Source: F23-D06 sp045600525
Lineage (GTDB): Bacteria; Bacteroidota; Bacteroidia; Bacteroidales; WCHB1-69
Assembly: GCA_045600525.1 (NCBI GenBank)
Contig: JAZRYC010000132.1
Coordinates: forward strand, 1-7,431
Length of the DNA stretch: 7,431 bases
Reading direction: 5' to 3'
Shown: positions 1-5,174 of the stretch, in pieces
Layout: each line of letters opens with the position of its first letter
How positions within the stretch are numbered: the stretch's first letter is position 1
Notes under the pieces: model-generated
What the model saw: only the letters and a program-made list of their open reading frames with translations
Told to the model about the DNA's origin: nothing
The model's database searches: none
Made by a program: the position numbers and the translations under genes

Positions 1-1
1 C

Positions 2-730
2 TATTATGCAAATATAGTACGTGCCCGCCGCTTTGAAAGCGAATACCAATTGGCTAAGATTGGCAAGCTTGTCGACAAGAGCGAATGGCTCATGACACCG
101 CAAACGGTCAACGCTTATTATGAACCCAATACCAACGAAATCTGCTTCCCGGCAGGTATCCTCCAACCCCCGTTCTTTGATATGAATGCAGATGACGCTA
201 CCAATTACGGTGCTATCGGCGTTGTCATTGGACACGAAATGACCCACGGCTTCGATGACCAAGGTCGTAACTACGACCTTCACGGCAACCTTGCCGACTG
301 GTGGACTCCAGAAGATGCTTCCGCTTTCAACGAACGTGCACAAGTGCTCGTTGACCATTTCAATGCTATCGAAGTGGCCCCGGGCGTCAATGCCAACGGT
401 ACTTTCACCTTGGGTGAGAATATTGCCGACAACGGCGGCCTGAATGTATCCTTCACCGCTTTCCAAAAAGCTCAAAAGGATGGCACCATCAAAGGCGATA
501 TGGACGGCTTTACACCGGAACAACGCTTCTTCCTCGCTTACGCTGGCGTTTGGGCAGCTAATATCCGTCCCGAAGAAATTCTCAGACGTACGAAGGAAGA
601 CCCCCATTCTCTCGGTATGTGGCGCGTGAATGGAACACTTCCGCATATTGATGCCTTCTACAAGGCTTTTAATATTAAAGAAGGTGACCAGATGTACCTT
701 GCTCCTGAAAAACGTGCTCGCATCTGGTAA
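2..730 (+). CDS. pepO: M13 family zinc metallopeptidase (PepO / neprilysin-like), C-terminal part
   Basis: This is the last 242 codons of a gene whose 5' part lies left of the window. The frame is open from base 2, so the TTG at position 50 is an internal leucine and not a start. Motifs in order: a PAG(I)LQPPFF block typical of M13 enzymes; the zinc motif HEMTH (nt 233-247); the third zinc ligand and catalytic-support motif ENIAD (from nt 416); then DPHSLGMWRVNGT, carrying the His and Arg that in neprilysin bind the transition state and the substrate; and a C terminus ending in ARIW. M13 peptidases are usually about 670 residues, so about one third is present. The family cleaves oligopeptides outside the cytoplasm, often as lipoproteins or exported proteins in Bacteroidetes; the signal region is not in the window. 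All catalytic residues expected in this part are present. The family call is firm; the symbol is by resemblance only. Confidence 0.93.
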   Translation, partial: YYANIVRARRFESEYQLAKIGKLVDKSEWLMTPQTVNAYYEPNTNEICFPAGILQPPFFDMNADDATNYGAIGVVIGHEMTHGFDDQGRNYDLHGNLADWWTPEDASAFNERAQVLVDHFNAIEVAPGVNANGTFTLGENIADNGGLNVSFTAFQKAQKDGTIKGDMDGFTPEQRFFLAYAGVWAANIRPEEILRRTKEDPHSLGMWRVNGTLPHIDAFYKAFNIKEGDQMYLAPEKRARIW

Positions 731-764
731 AGGAGGTTTAAGAGCACCTTCACAACCTATACTC

Positions 765-822
765 AACCCTAAACCCTAAACCCTACCCCCCTCAACCCTA
801 ATTCACAGATCACAGTTCACCA
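765..822. repeat. Heptamer repeats in the peptidase-arcC gap (CCCTAAA type, then TTCACAG type)
   Basis: Two successive period-7 arrays fill the middle of the 112-bp gap. The first is CCCTAAA at 767-773 and 774-780, then CCCTA at 781-785, with a degenerate continuation ending ACCCTAA near 795-801. The second is TTCACAG (802-808), ATCACAG (809-815), TTCACCA (816-822). The first unit equals a plant-type telomere unit, but the array is only about three units long, so the match is probably coincidental. The same 7-bp periodicity occurs in other gaps of this window. Confidence 0.7.
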
Positions 823-842
823 ATATCTAAATAATTATCAAC

Positions 843-1790
843 GTGACACAAAACAAACTCGCCGTTATCGCATTCGGTGGTAACGCATTATTGAAAAGCA
901 AGCAAAAAGGCACTTATGCCGAACAGATAGAAAATGTTACCGCAACTTGTCGTTGCTTAGTTCCGATGTTGAAGTCTGGCTATCGCATGGTTATCGGTCA
1001 TGGCAACGGCCCGCAAGTGGGCAACGTGATGTTGCAGCACAAGGCCGGCAAAGAGACCTTTAACGTGGAATCCATGCCCCTCAACTTTTGCGTGGCTGAA
1101 ACCCAGGGCTCCATTGGCGCTTTGATCGAAGAAGGTATGCGCCATATTTTTGCCGAAGAACAGATTGACCGTGACACCGTTACTTTGCTGACTCATGTGG
1201 AAGTGGACGGCAACGATCCGTTGTTCCAGAATCCCACAAAACCGGTTGGCCCGTATGTTACGAAAGAAGAGGCTGATGCCAATCATGCTGAAACCGGCGA
1301 TATCTATCGCGAGGACCCGAAGGGCAATGGCTGGCGCAAAGTGGTCGCTTCTCCGAAGCCTATCCGCATCCAGAACATCAAACTCGTGCGCCAGTTGGCT
1401 GACATGGGTGTCGTGGTGGTCACTGTGGGAGGTGGCGGCATTCCTGTGGCTATGAAGGACGGTTACCTCCAAGGCGTCCAAGCTGTTATCGACAAGGATC
1501 TCGCCTCTGCCATCACTGCTGTGGAAATTGATGCAGACGAATTTTATATTCTCACGGATGTGCCAAAGGTGTACATCAATTTCCGTAAACCGGATGAGAA
1601 GGCTTTGGACGTCATCACCGTGGAAGAGGCTAAGAAGCATTTGGCTGACGGCCAGTTCACGGAAGGCTCCATGGCTCCGAAGATGCGCGCTGCCATCATG
1701 TTCGTGGAGAAGACGGGCCACACCTGCATTATCACCGAGGCTGGCCGCCTGGGAGATGAAAGTTGTGGTACCAGAATCGTTGCTAAATAA
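843..1790 (+). CDS. arcC: Carbamate kinase
   Basis: This 315-aa protein matches the usual length of carbamate kinase, which transfers phosphate between carbamoyl phosphate and ADP, giving ATP plus carbamate (NH3 and CO2). It is the last, energy-yielding step of arginine, citrulline or agmatine fermentation in the cytoplasm. The amino-acid-kinase fold is marked by the N-terminal AFGGNALL loop (residues 10-17), HGNGPQVGN (53-61), the VGGGGIPV nucleotide loop near residue 200, AVIDKDLAS with a Lys at 218, and GSMAPKM with Lys 280, corresponding to conserved active-site lysines of the family. The start is GTG at 843; no in-frame ATG lies just upstream, and the residues after GTG give a normal carbamate-kinase N terminus. 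No Shine-Dalgarno site precedes it, as is common in Bacteroidetes. A small membrane-protein gene follows after 20 bp, then ornithine carbamoyltransferase, suggesting one catabolic operon. Confidence 0.96.
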   Translation: MTQNKLAVIAFGGNALLKSKQKGTYAEQIENVTATCRCLVPMLKSGYRMVIGHGNGPQVGNVMLQHKAGKETFNVESMPLNFCVAETQGSIGALIEEGMRHIFAEEQIDRDTVTLLTHVEVDGNDPLFQNPTKPVGPYVTKEEADANHAETGDIYREDPKGNGWRKVVASPKPIRIQNIKLVRQLADMGVVVVTVGGGGIPVAMKDGYLQGVQAVIDKDLASAITAVEIDADEFYILTDVPKVYINFRKPDEKALDVITVEEAKKHLADGQFTEGSMAPKMRAAIMFVEKTGHTCIITEAGRLGDESCGTRIVAK

Positions 1791-1810
1791 ATGTGCTTAA
1801 TATCTGAATT

Positions 1811-2005
1811 ATGAATGATACATTTAAAAAACTTGCCCAAGCGCCTTCTTGTCTGGCTTTTTTCAAAAAATTATTTTGTATGTCCGCTGTTGTCTTGCTT
1901 GTCGGACTTCTTATGAAGAGCCAGGTGATGATTTTCGTGGGGGTGCAACTCTTGCTGTCGCTGCAATTTTTTTTGCCCCAATCCTCGTCTATCGTCGCAA
2001 ACTAA
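1811..2005 (+). CDS. Small two-helix membrane protein, possibly frameshifted
   Basis: I do not recognise this 64-aa product by family. It starts at ATG 1811, 20 bp after carbamate kinase. A basic amphipathic start (MNDTFKKLAQ) leads into a hydrophobic segment at about residues 23-36 (FCMSAVVLLVGLLM) and a second at about 40-56. In this frame the protein ends SSSIVAN with no basic anchor. The -1 frame across the second half instead reads GDDFRGG, then a clean transmembrane segment ending APILVYRRKLKDS, running to a stop at 2046. The original protein was therefore probably longer, with the frame lost by an indel between about 1910 and 1975, or joined by slippage at the T8 run 1967-1974. Its position between arcC and the OTC gene suggests an accessory membrane role, but no function can be assigned. 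Confidence 0.45.
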   Translation: MNDTFKKLAQAPSCLAFFKKLFCMSAVVLLVGLLMKSQVMIFVGVQLLLSLQFFLPQSSSIVAN

Positions 2006-2046
2006 AGGATTCCGCGGACAATGCTTTCAATTCTGATAACCAATAA
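1915..2046 (+). pseudogene. Out-of-frame continuation of the small membrane protein
   Basis: This is the -1 frame relative to the ATG at 1811. It encodes EEPGDDFRGG, a hydrophobic stretch (ATLAVAAIFFAPILVY), a positively charged stop-transfer RRK and a polar tail ending NSDNQ, with TAA at 2044-2046. Codons here (GGT, CGT, GCT, GTC) look closer to the neighbouring genes than those of the overlapping 1811 frame. An ATG at 1849 opens this frame, but the residues it would add upstream (MSGFFQKIILYVRCCLACRTSY) look less like a real N terminus than the 1811 start. The boundary at 1915 is approximate. It is either the true 3' half of the same gene after a frameshift or a coincidental overlap. Confidence 0.35.
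1967..1974 (+). other. T8 tract with slippery heptamer T TTT TTG
   Basis: Eight consecutive T residues lie inside the small membrane-protein gene. In the 1811 frame the codons are CAA TTT TTT TTG, so positions 1969-1975 fit the X XXY YYZ pattern for -1 slippage. A -1 slip here would join the 1811 frame to the frame ending APILVYRRKLKDS. The tract could equally be a site of polymerase slippage or of an assembly or sequencing indel. Confidence 0.35.
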
Positions 2047-2074
2047 CCCAAATATTAAAATTCAATTACTTAAT

Positions 2075-2112
2075 ATTTAATAATTTAATAATTTAACAAT
2101 TTAATAATTTTT
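2075..2112. repeat. 8-bp tandem repeat ATTTAATA upstream of the OTC gene
   Basis: Units are ATTTAATA at 2075-2082 and 2083-2090, ATTTAACA at 2091-2098, ATTTAATA at 2099-2106, then a partial ATTTTT. The array ends three bases before the OTC start codon and so forms its leader. The A/T-rich, unstructured sequence would suit translation initiation in Bacteroidetes, which rarely use Shine-Dalgarno pairing; that role is inferred. Confidence 0.75.
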
Positions 2113-2115
2113 ATT

Positions 2116-3117
2116 ATGGCTTTCAATTTAAGAAACAGAAACTTCTTGAAATTGTTGGATTTCACTCCGAAGGAAATTCAATATATGTTGGACCTTGCTC
2201 GCGACCTTAAACGCGCTAAATATGCAGGTACAGAACAACCTCGCCTCAAAGGCAAGAACATCGCTTTGATTTTCGAAAAGACTTCCACCCGTACACGTTG
2301 CGCTTTCGAAGTGGCTGCCTACGATCAAGGTGCTCACGTTACTTACCTCGGACCTACAGGTTCTCAAATCGGTATTAAGGAATCTATGGCTGACACCGCT
2401 CGCGTGCTCGGTCGTATGTTCGACGGTATTGAATATCGTGGTTTCAAACAAACCACCGTTGAAGAACTCGCTAAACACGCTGGTGTTCCTGTATGGAATG
2501 GCTTGACCAATGAATTCCATCCGACACAGATTTTGGCTGACTTCCTCACCATGAGCGAACATGTTGACAAACCGCTCAACCAAGTTACTTACGCTTACCT
2601 CGGAGATGCTCGTTTCAATATGGGTAACTCTTTGATGGTTGGTGGTGTTAAAATGGGTATGGATGTTCGTATTGTGGCTCCTAAGGGCCTTCAACCGGAT
2701 AAAGAACTCATCAAGACCTGCCAGAAGATTGCTAAGGAAACAGGCGCTAAATTGACCGTTACTGACGATGTTAAGAAGGGTGTTAAGGGTTGTGACTTCC
2801 TTTATACCGATGTTTGGGTTTCCATGGGCGAACCTGCTGAAGTATGGAAAGAACGTATCAACCTCTTGAAACCTTACCAAGTTAACAAGGAAATGATGGC
2901 TATGACAGGCAATCCCAACTGCAAATTCATGCATTGTCTTCCTGCATACCACAACCTTGAAACCCAAGTTGGCCGCGATGTGAACGCACAATTTGGTTTG
3001 GATGGCATCGAAGTTACAGAAGATGTTTTCGAATCCGAAAACTCCATTGTATTCGACGAAGCTGAAAACCGTATGCACACCATTAAGGCTGTTATGGTGG
3101 CTACCCTCGGTGACTAA
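2116..3117 (+). CDS. arcB: Ornithine carbamoyltransferase (E. coli ArgF/ArgI-like, probably catabolic)
   Basis: This 333-aa cytoplasmic enzyme interconverts ornithine plus carbamoyl phosphate and citrulline plus phosphate. Length and sequence resemble E. coli ArgI closely, for example the N-terminal FLKLLDFTP and the C-terminal AENRMHTIKAVMVATL. The carbamoyl-phosphate site STRTR lies at residues 57-61 and HPTQ at 135-138. The ornithine SMG loop is at 236-238 after YTDVWV, and the HCLPA motif with the catalytic-site Cys is at 273-277. The ornithine-type SMG loop argues against the acetyl- or succinyl-ornithine transcarbamylases that many Bacteroidetes use for arginine synthesis. Together with the upstream carbamate kinase, this favours a catabolic role: citrulline phosphorolysis feeding carbamoyl phosphate to ArcC. 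That direction is inferred, so argF is an equally defensible name. ATG at 2116 directly follows an A/T-rich repeat leader. Transcription ends at a strong hairpin 20 bp downstream. Confidence 0.96.
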   Translation: MAFNLRNRNFLKLLDFTPKEIQYMLDLARDLKRAKYAGTEQPRLKGKNIALIFEKTSTRTRCAFEVAAYDQGAHVTYLGPTGSQIGIKESMADTARVLGRMFDGIEYRGFKQTTVEELAKHAGVPVWNGLTNEFHPTQILADFLTMSEHVDKPLNQVTYAYLGDARFNMGNSLMVGGVKMGMDVRIVAPKGLQPDKELIKTCQKIAKETGAKLTVTDDVKKGVKGCDFLYTDVWVSMGEPAEVWKERINLLKPYQVNKEMMAMTGNPNCKFMHCLPAYHNLETQVGRDVNAQFGLDGIEVTEDVFESENSIVFDEAENRMHTIKAVMVATLGD

Positions 3118-3137
3118 TTTTTTTACCTAATTATAGC

Positions 3138-3171
3138 AAAGGGCGATGCATTGGCATCGCCCTTTCTTTTT
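3138..3171 (+). terminator. Rho-independent terminator between convergent genes
   Basis: A perfect 12-bp stem (AAAGGGCGATGC at 3138-3149 with GCATCGCCCTTT at 3154-3165) closes a 4-base loop, ATTG, and is followed by CTTTTT. It lies 20 bp after the OTC stop and ends just before the stop codon of the convergent nitroreductase gene (3174-3176). The U-tract favours the plus strand. The A-run at the stem base may also let the hairpin serve the minus-strand operon, though its tail on that strand is poorer in U. Confidence 0.93.
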
Positions 3172-3173
3172 CC

Positions 3174-3815
3174 CTAGGATAATAGGAGGTCTTCTATTCT
3201 GACTTTGGGGACAAAGTGTATCCCGTCACGACGATAGTAGGCATGTCCTTCCTCTGCCGAGATAGACGTTAGCTTGATGTCCTCGGCACCTTTCCCAATG
3301 GCTACGATGAGTAGCGGCTCGTATGGTAGGGCAAAGGCCTCTGTGATTTTCTGCTTGTTGAAGGCCCCGATGATGATGCCGTTGAGGCCCATCTCAACCG
3401 CACGCAGCAACATGCTTTGCGCGGAAATCCCCAAGTCAATATCCACCAATTTGCTTTCCGGTGCCGTACTGCAGATGATAATGAAGGCTTCAGGCTCTGT
3501 ACCTGGGAAGGGTAGATGCAACTCGGGTAGCGCTCCTCCAAGTTTGATGTTCTCCAGCACTTTTTCAGCCCCGCTGTCACGCGTAACCAATTTGAAGCGC
3601 AGTACCTGTTGGTTTTTCGCTGATGGTATCTTCGTGTTCACAGACATAATCTTTTCTAGTGTGCTGCGCCCCACGACCACGGTCTTGTCATAGCCGCGGT
3701 AACTTCTATTCTTGGTCAAAAGACTCTCTAAAAAATGTATCTTCTTCGAAGTCTGTTTCTTGACTCCGCCATTGTGCAGTTCTTCGAATTTGCTTTCCAA
3801 ATAATTATCTGCCAT
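3174..3815 (-). CDS. Nitroreductase-family flavoprotein
   Basis: This 213-aa protein belongs to the FMN-dependent nitroreductase superfamily, which uses NAD(P)H to reduce nitroaromatics, quinones or other acceptors in the cytoplasm. Visible marks are the N-terminal NRSYRGYD (about residues 36-43), matching the RRSxRxY FMN-phosphate motif, and PSAKNQQVLRF (about 64-74), the PSxxNxQ FMN-contact segment. The helix DIDLGISAQSMLLRAVEMGL is followed by GIIIGAF (about 125-152), and EPLLIVAIGKG (about 166-176) is the family's final strand. The first 30 residues (MADNYLESKFEELHNGGVKK) are an extra amphipathic leader before the fold. The start at 3815 is the first ATG, 51 bp after the small DNA-binding gene on the same strand, so it is probably the last gene of that operon. 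Substrate cannot be told from sequence. Confidence 0.9.
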   Translation of the reverse strand: MADNYLESKFEELHNGGVKKQTSKKIHFLESLLTKNRSYRGYDKTVVVGRSTLEKIMSVNTKIPSAKNQQVLRFKLVTRDSGAEKVLENIKLGGALPELHLPFPGTEPEAFIIICSTAPESKLVDIDLGISAQSMLLRAVEMGLNGIIIGAFNKQKITEAFALPYEPLLIVAIGKGAEDIKLTSISAEEGHAYYRRDGIHFVPKVRIEDLLLS

Positions 3816-3820
3816 ATATC

Positions 3821-3855
3821 AATGTATAATGAACAATGAATAATGAATAATGAAT
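3821..3855. repeat. Heptamer repeat AATGAAT, five units
   Basis: Units run without gaps: AATGTAT (3821-3827), AATGAAC (3828-3834), then AATGAAT three times (3835-3855). The array fills most of the 51-bp gap between the nitroreductase and the ribbon-helix-helix gene. Read on the transcribed (minus) strand it is ATTCATT repeats, and it ends five bases before the nitroreductase ATG. Confidence 0.85.
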
Positions 3856-3866
3856 AGAGGAGCATA

Positions 3867-4043
3867 TTACTTCTCACTTTCCCCGCTTTCTTCTTTTTTC
3901 TTCGGTTGTCTGCCAGACTTCTTGAGGGCTTCTGACAGTATCCATTCGATTTGCCCGTTGGCACTACGGAATTCGTCAGCCGCCCATTTCTCAATGGCAG
4001 CGAATATTTCCGCATCTACCCGTAAAGCAAAACTTTTCTTCAT
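3867..4043 (-). CDS. Arc/MetJ-type ribbon-helix-helix DNA-binding protein, 58 aa
   Basis: A tiny protein with a textbook ribbon-helix-helix layout. A short strand KKSFALRV (residues 2-9) would pair in the dimer and contact the DNA major groove. Helix A (about 11-24, AEIFAAIEKWAADE) follows, then a turn RSANGQ, and helix B (about 31-42, IEWILSEALKKS). The tail (about 45-58) is very charged (GRQPKKKEESGESEK). Proteins of this kind, with an RSxNGQIE turn, recur next to SPFH-domain genes as far as I recall. The start is ATG at 4043, preceded by an A/T-rich leader. A TTG at 4079 would add 12 residues but lies in repeat sequence and breaks the usual N terminus. The gene follows the SPFH gene by 36 bp. 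It may repress its own operon through the palindrome at 5081-5102 (inferred). An antitoxin role is possible, but no toxin gene is adjacent. Confidence 0.85.
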   Translation of the reverse strand: MKKSFALRVDAEIFAAIEKWAADEFRSANGQIEWILSEALKKSGRQPKKKEESGESEK

Positions 4044-4063
4044 TAGTAAAAAAACTACTTTAT

Positions 4064-4084
4064 AATTGTCAATTATCAATTACT
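4064..4084. repeat. Heptamer repeat AATTGTC/AATTATC, three units
   Basis: Units are AATTGTC (4064-4070), AATTATC (4071-4077) and a degenerate AATTACT (4078-4084) that overlaps the stop codon of the SPFH gene. It occupies the gap between the SPFH and ribbon-helix-helix genes and is another instance of the period-7 repeats seen between genes in this window. Confidence 0.65.
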
Positions 4085-5051
4085 GATAAAGCGTTCCAGT
4101 ATTGATGACTGGAGAGGCTGATTCGTCGGCGCAGAGCACGACGAGCAGGTTGGAAACCATCGTGGCTTTCTTCTCTTCGTCTAATTCCACGATTTTGTCA
4201 TCGGAGAGTTTTTTGAGCGCGAGGTCCACCATAGAGACGGCACCTTCCACAATTTTCTCTCTTGCAGAGATGATGGCGTCGGCCTGCTGGCGGCGCAACA
4301 TCACGCTGGCAATCTCAGCGGCGTATGCCAAATAGTTGATGCGGGCTTCCACAACCTCAATACCTGCAATAGCTAAATGCTTCCGCAGTTCCTCTTCCAA
4401 ACGGTCGTTGATTTCCTCACCACCTGAGCGCAAGGTGATTTCCTCGTCCGCCTTGTCCATATTGTCGTAAGCATACATGCCGGCCACTTTGCGCAATGCG
4501 GCATCACTCTGGACACGCACGAATTTGTCATAGCTTTTCTTTTCCTTAATAGAATTCTCAGCGGTTTGAATTTCAGAGTCAATTTCAAAACTTGCTTTAT
4601 AAGTGTCACTTATCTTCCATACTAGCACCAGACCAATCATAATCGGATTGCCGTTCTTGTCATTCACCTTGATAGGCTCTACGTCCATATTGCGGGCACG
4701 CAAGGACATCTTCTCTTTGCCATAAAAGGGATTGATCCAGAAAAAGCCGTTCTCCTTGAGCGTACCTGAATACTTGCCGAAAAACGTCAGCACGCGTGAC
4801 TCGTTCGGCTGCACCGTTGTAAAGCCTACCAGATGCAAAATCCAACAAAAGGCGAACAATGTTCCTAATATGATGGGCAACGCAATCCAACCTGTTGGAT
4901 TGTCCGGATCACCATTGTTCAGCATGCAGTCAAGACCCGCAAGTTTGACGATGATGAGTACGAATGCCACTAACATAATAAGATTGATCAAGATGTGTAA
5001 GAAGCCGTTGTTCTTGCCCGATACTGCTTTGGTAAATTCTTTAGATTCCAT
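4080..5051 (-). CDS. SPFH / band 7 domain membrane protein
   Basis: This 323-aa protein has two N-terminal hydrophobic segments (about residues 17-40 and 55-77) separated by a short polar loop rich in Asn, Asp and Pro. A band-7/SPFH domain follows, opening with TTVQPNESRVLTFFGKYSGT and containing RNMDVEPIKVNDKNGNPI. A helical part holds RKVAGMYAYDN, EEELRKHLAIAGIEVVEARI and a QQADAIISAREKIVEGAV segment of flotillin/stomatin type. The C terminus (TMVSNLLVVLCADESASP) is one I associate with the SPFH subgroup found beside small Arc-like proteins. SPFH proteins form oligomeric membrane cages or scaffolds that influence membrane microdomains and membrane-protease activity; the specific partner here is unknown. 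ATG at 5051 is the first good start. The gene leads a probable three-gene operon with the ribbon-helix-helix and nitroreductase genes. Confidence 0.92.
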   Translation of the reverse strand: MESKEFTKAVSGKNNGFLHILINLIMLVAFVLIIVKLAGLDCMLNNGDPDNPTGWIALPIILGTLFAFCWILHLVGFTTVQPNESRVLTFFGKYSGTLKENGFFWINPFYGKEKMSLRARNMDVEPIKVNDKNGNPIMIGLVLVWKISDTYKASFEIDSEIQTAENSIKEKKSYDKFVRVQSDAALRKVAGMYAYDNMDKADEEITLRSGGEEINDRLEEELRKHLAIAGIEVVEARINYLAYAAEIASVMLRRQQADAIISAREKIVEGAVSMVDLALKKLSDDKIVELDEEKKATMVSNLLVVLCADESASPVINTGTLYQ

Positions 5052-5080
5052 ATCTTTTAATGATTTTTATTATTTGTATT

Positions 5081-5102
5081 AAAATGATATCATTTTGATA
5101 TC
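5081..5102. promoter_or_regulatory. Palindromic candidate operator (AAAATGATATCATTTT plus GATATC)
   Basis: A perfect 16-bp palindrome AAAATGATATCATTTT occupies 5081-5096 and is followed at once by a second GATATC (5097-5102), 11 bp from the first GATATC (5086-5091). The block lies 30-51 bp upstream of the SPFH start codon. It sits just downstream of a TATTTTTG promoter-like element on the minus strand. Two palindromic boxes one helical turn apart are what a pair of ribbon-helix-helix dimers would use, and the operon encodes such a protein. Binding by that protein is inferred. Confidence 0.55.
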
Positions 5103-5107
5103 GGCTG

Positions 5108-5115
5108 CAAAAATA
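5108..5115 (-). promoter_or_regulatory. Candidate Bacteroidetes -7 element for the SPFH operon
   Basis: On the minus strand this reads TATTTTTG, an exact match to the Bacteroidetes -7 consensus TAnnTTTG. It would start transcription near 5100, inside or next to the GATATC palindromes, leaving a leader of about 50 nt. No convincing TTTG -33 box is seen about 20 bp upstream, so confidence is low. Confidence 0.35.
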
Positions 5116-5166
5116 GTATTTTTTTTGAAATAAGGAAATTTTGATATTGACTTTTGTCATTTACAT

Positions 5167-5174
5167 TAACTTTG
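5167..5174 (+). promoter_or_regulatory. Candidate -7 element TAACTTTG for the nucleosidase operon
   Basis: TAACTTTG matches TAnnTTTG. A TTTG at 5140-5143 lies 23 bp upstream, slightly farther than the usual 19-21 bp. It would give a leader of about 105 nt before the ATG at 5286. Other TAnnTTTG-like sequence near 5249-5280 (for example TAATTTTG at 5273-5280) competes with this assignment. Confidence 0.25.

Noticed and set aside
732..751. Possible terminator after the peptidase gene (GGAGGT/ACCTTC stem)
   Set aside because: The stem is only 6 bp with one G-U pair and no T-tract follows.
957..1721. Long open frame (254 codons) on the minus strand opposite carbamate kinase
   Set aside because: It lies wholly inside a clearly conserved gene, shows no recognisable motif, and is rich in His, as expected from antisense reading of GTG/ATG-rich coding DNA.
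2128..3078. 316-codon open frame on the minus strand opposite the OTC gene
   Set aside because: It covers nearly the whole OTC coding region, which has all family motifs; the antisense product has no domain-like pattern.
3821..3855. CRISPR or mobile-element repeat
   Set aside because: Units are 7 bp and contiguous with no spacers, and no terminal inverted repeats, transposase or target-site duplication were seen.
3867..4079. Longer form of the ribbon-helix-helix protein starting at TTG 4079
   Set aside because: The extra 12 residues come from the intergenic heptamer repeat, and ATG at 4043 places the DNA-contacting strand at the N terminus as usual for the fold.
3867..5051. Toxin-antitoxin locus suggested by the small Arc-like protein
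   Set aside because: No toxin-like small protein (RelE, ParE, MazF or HicA type) lies next to it; the partner is a membrane SPFH protein.
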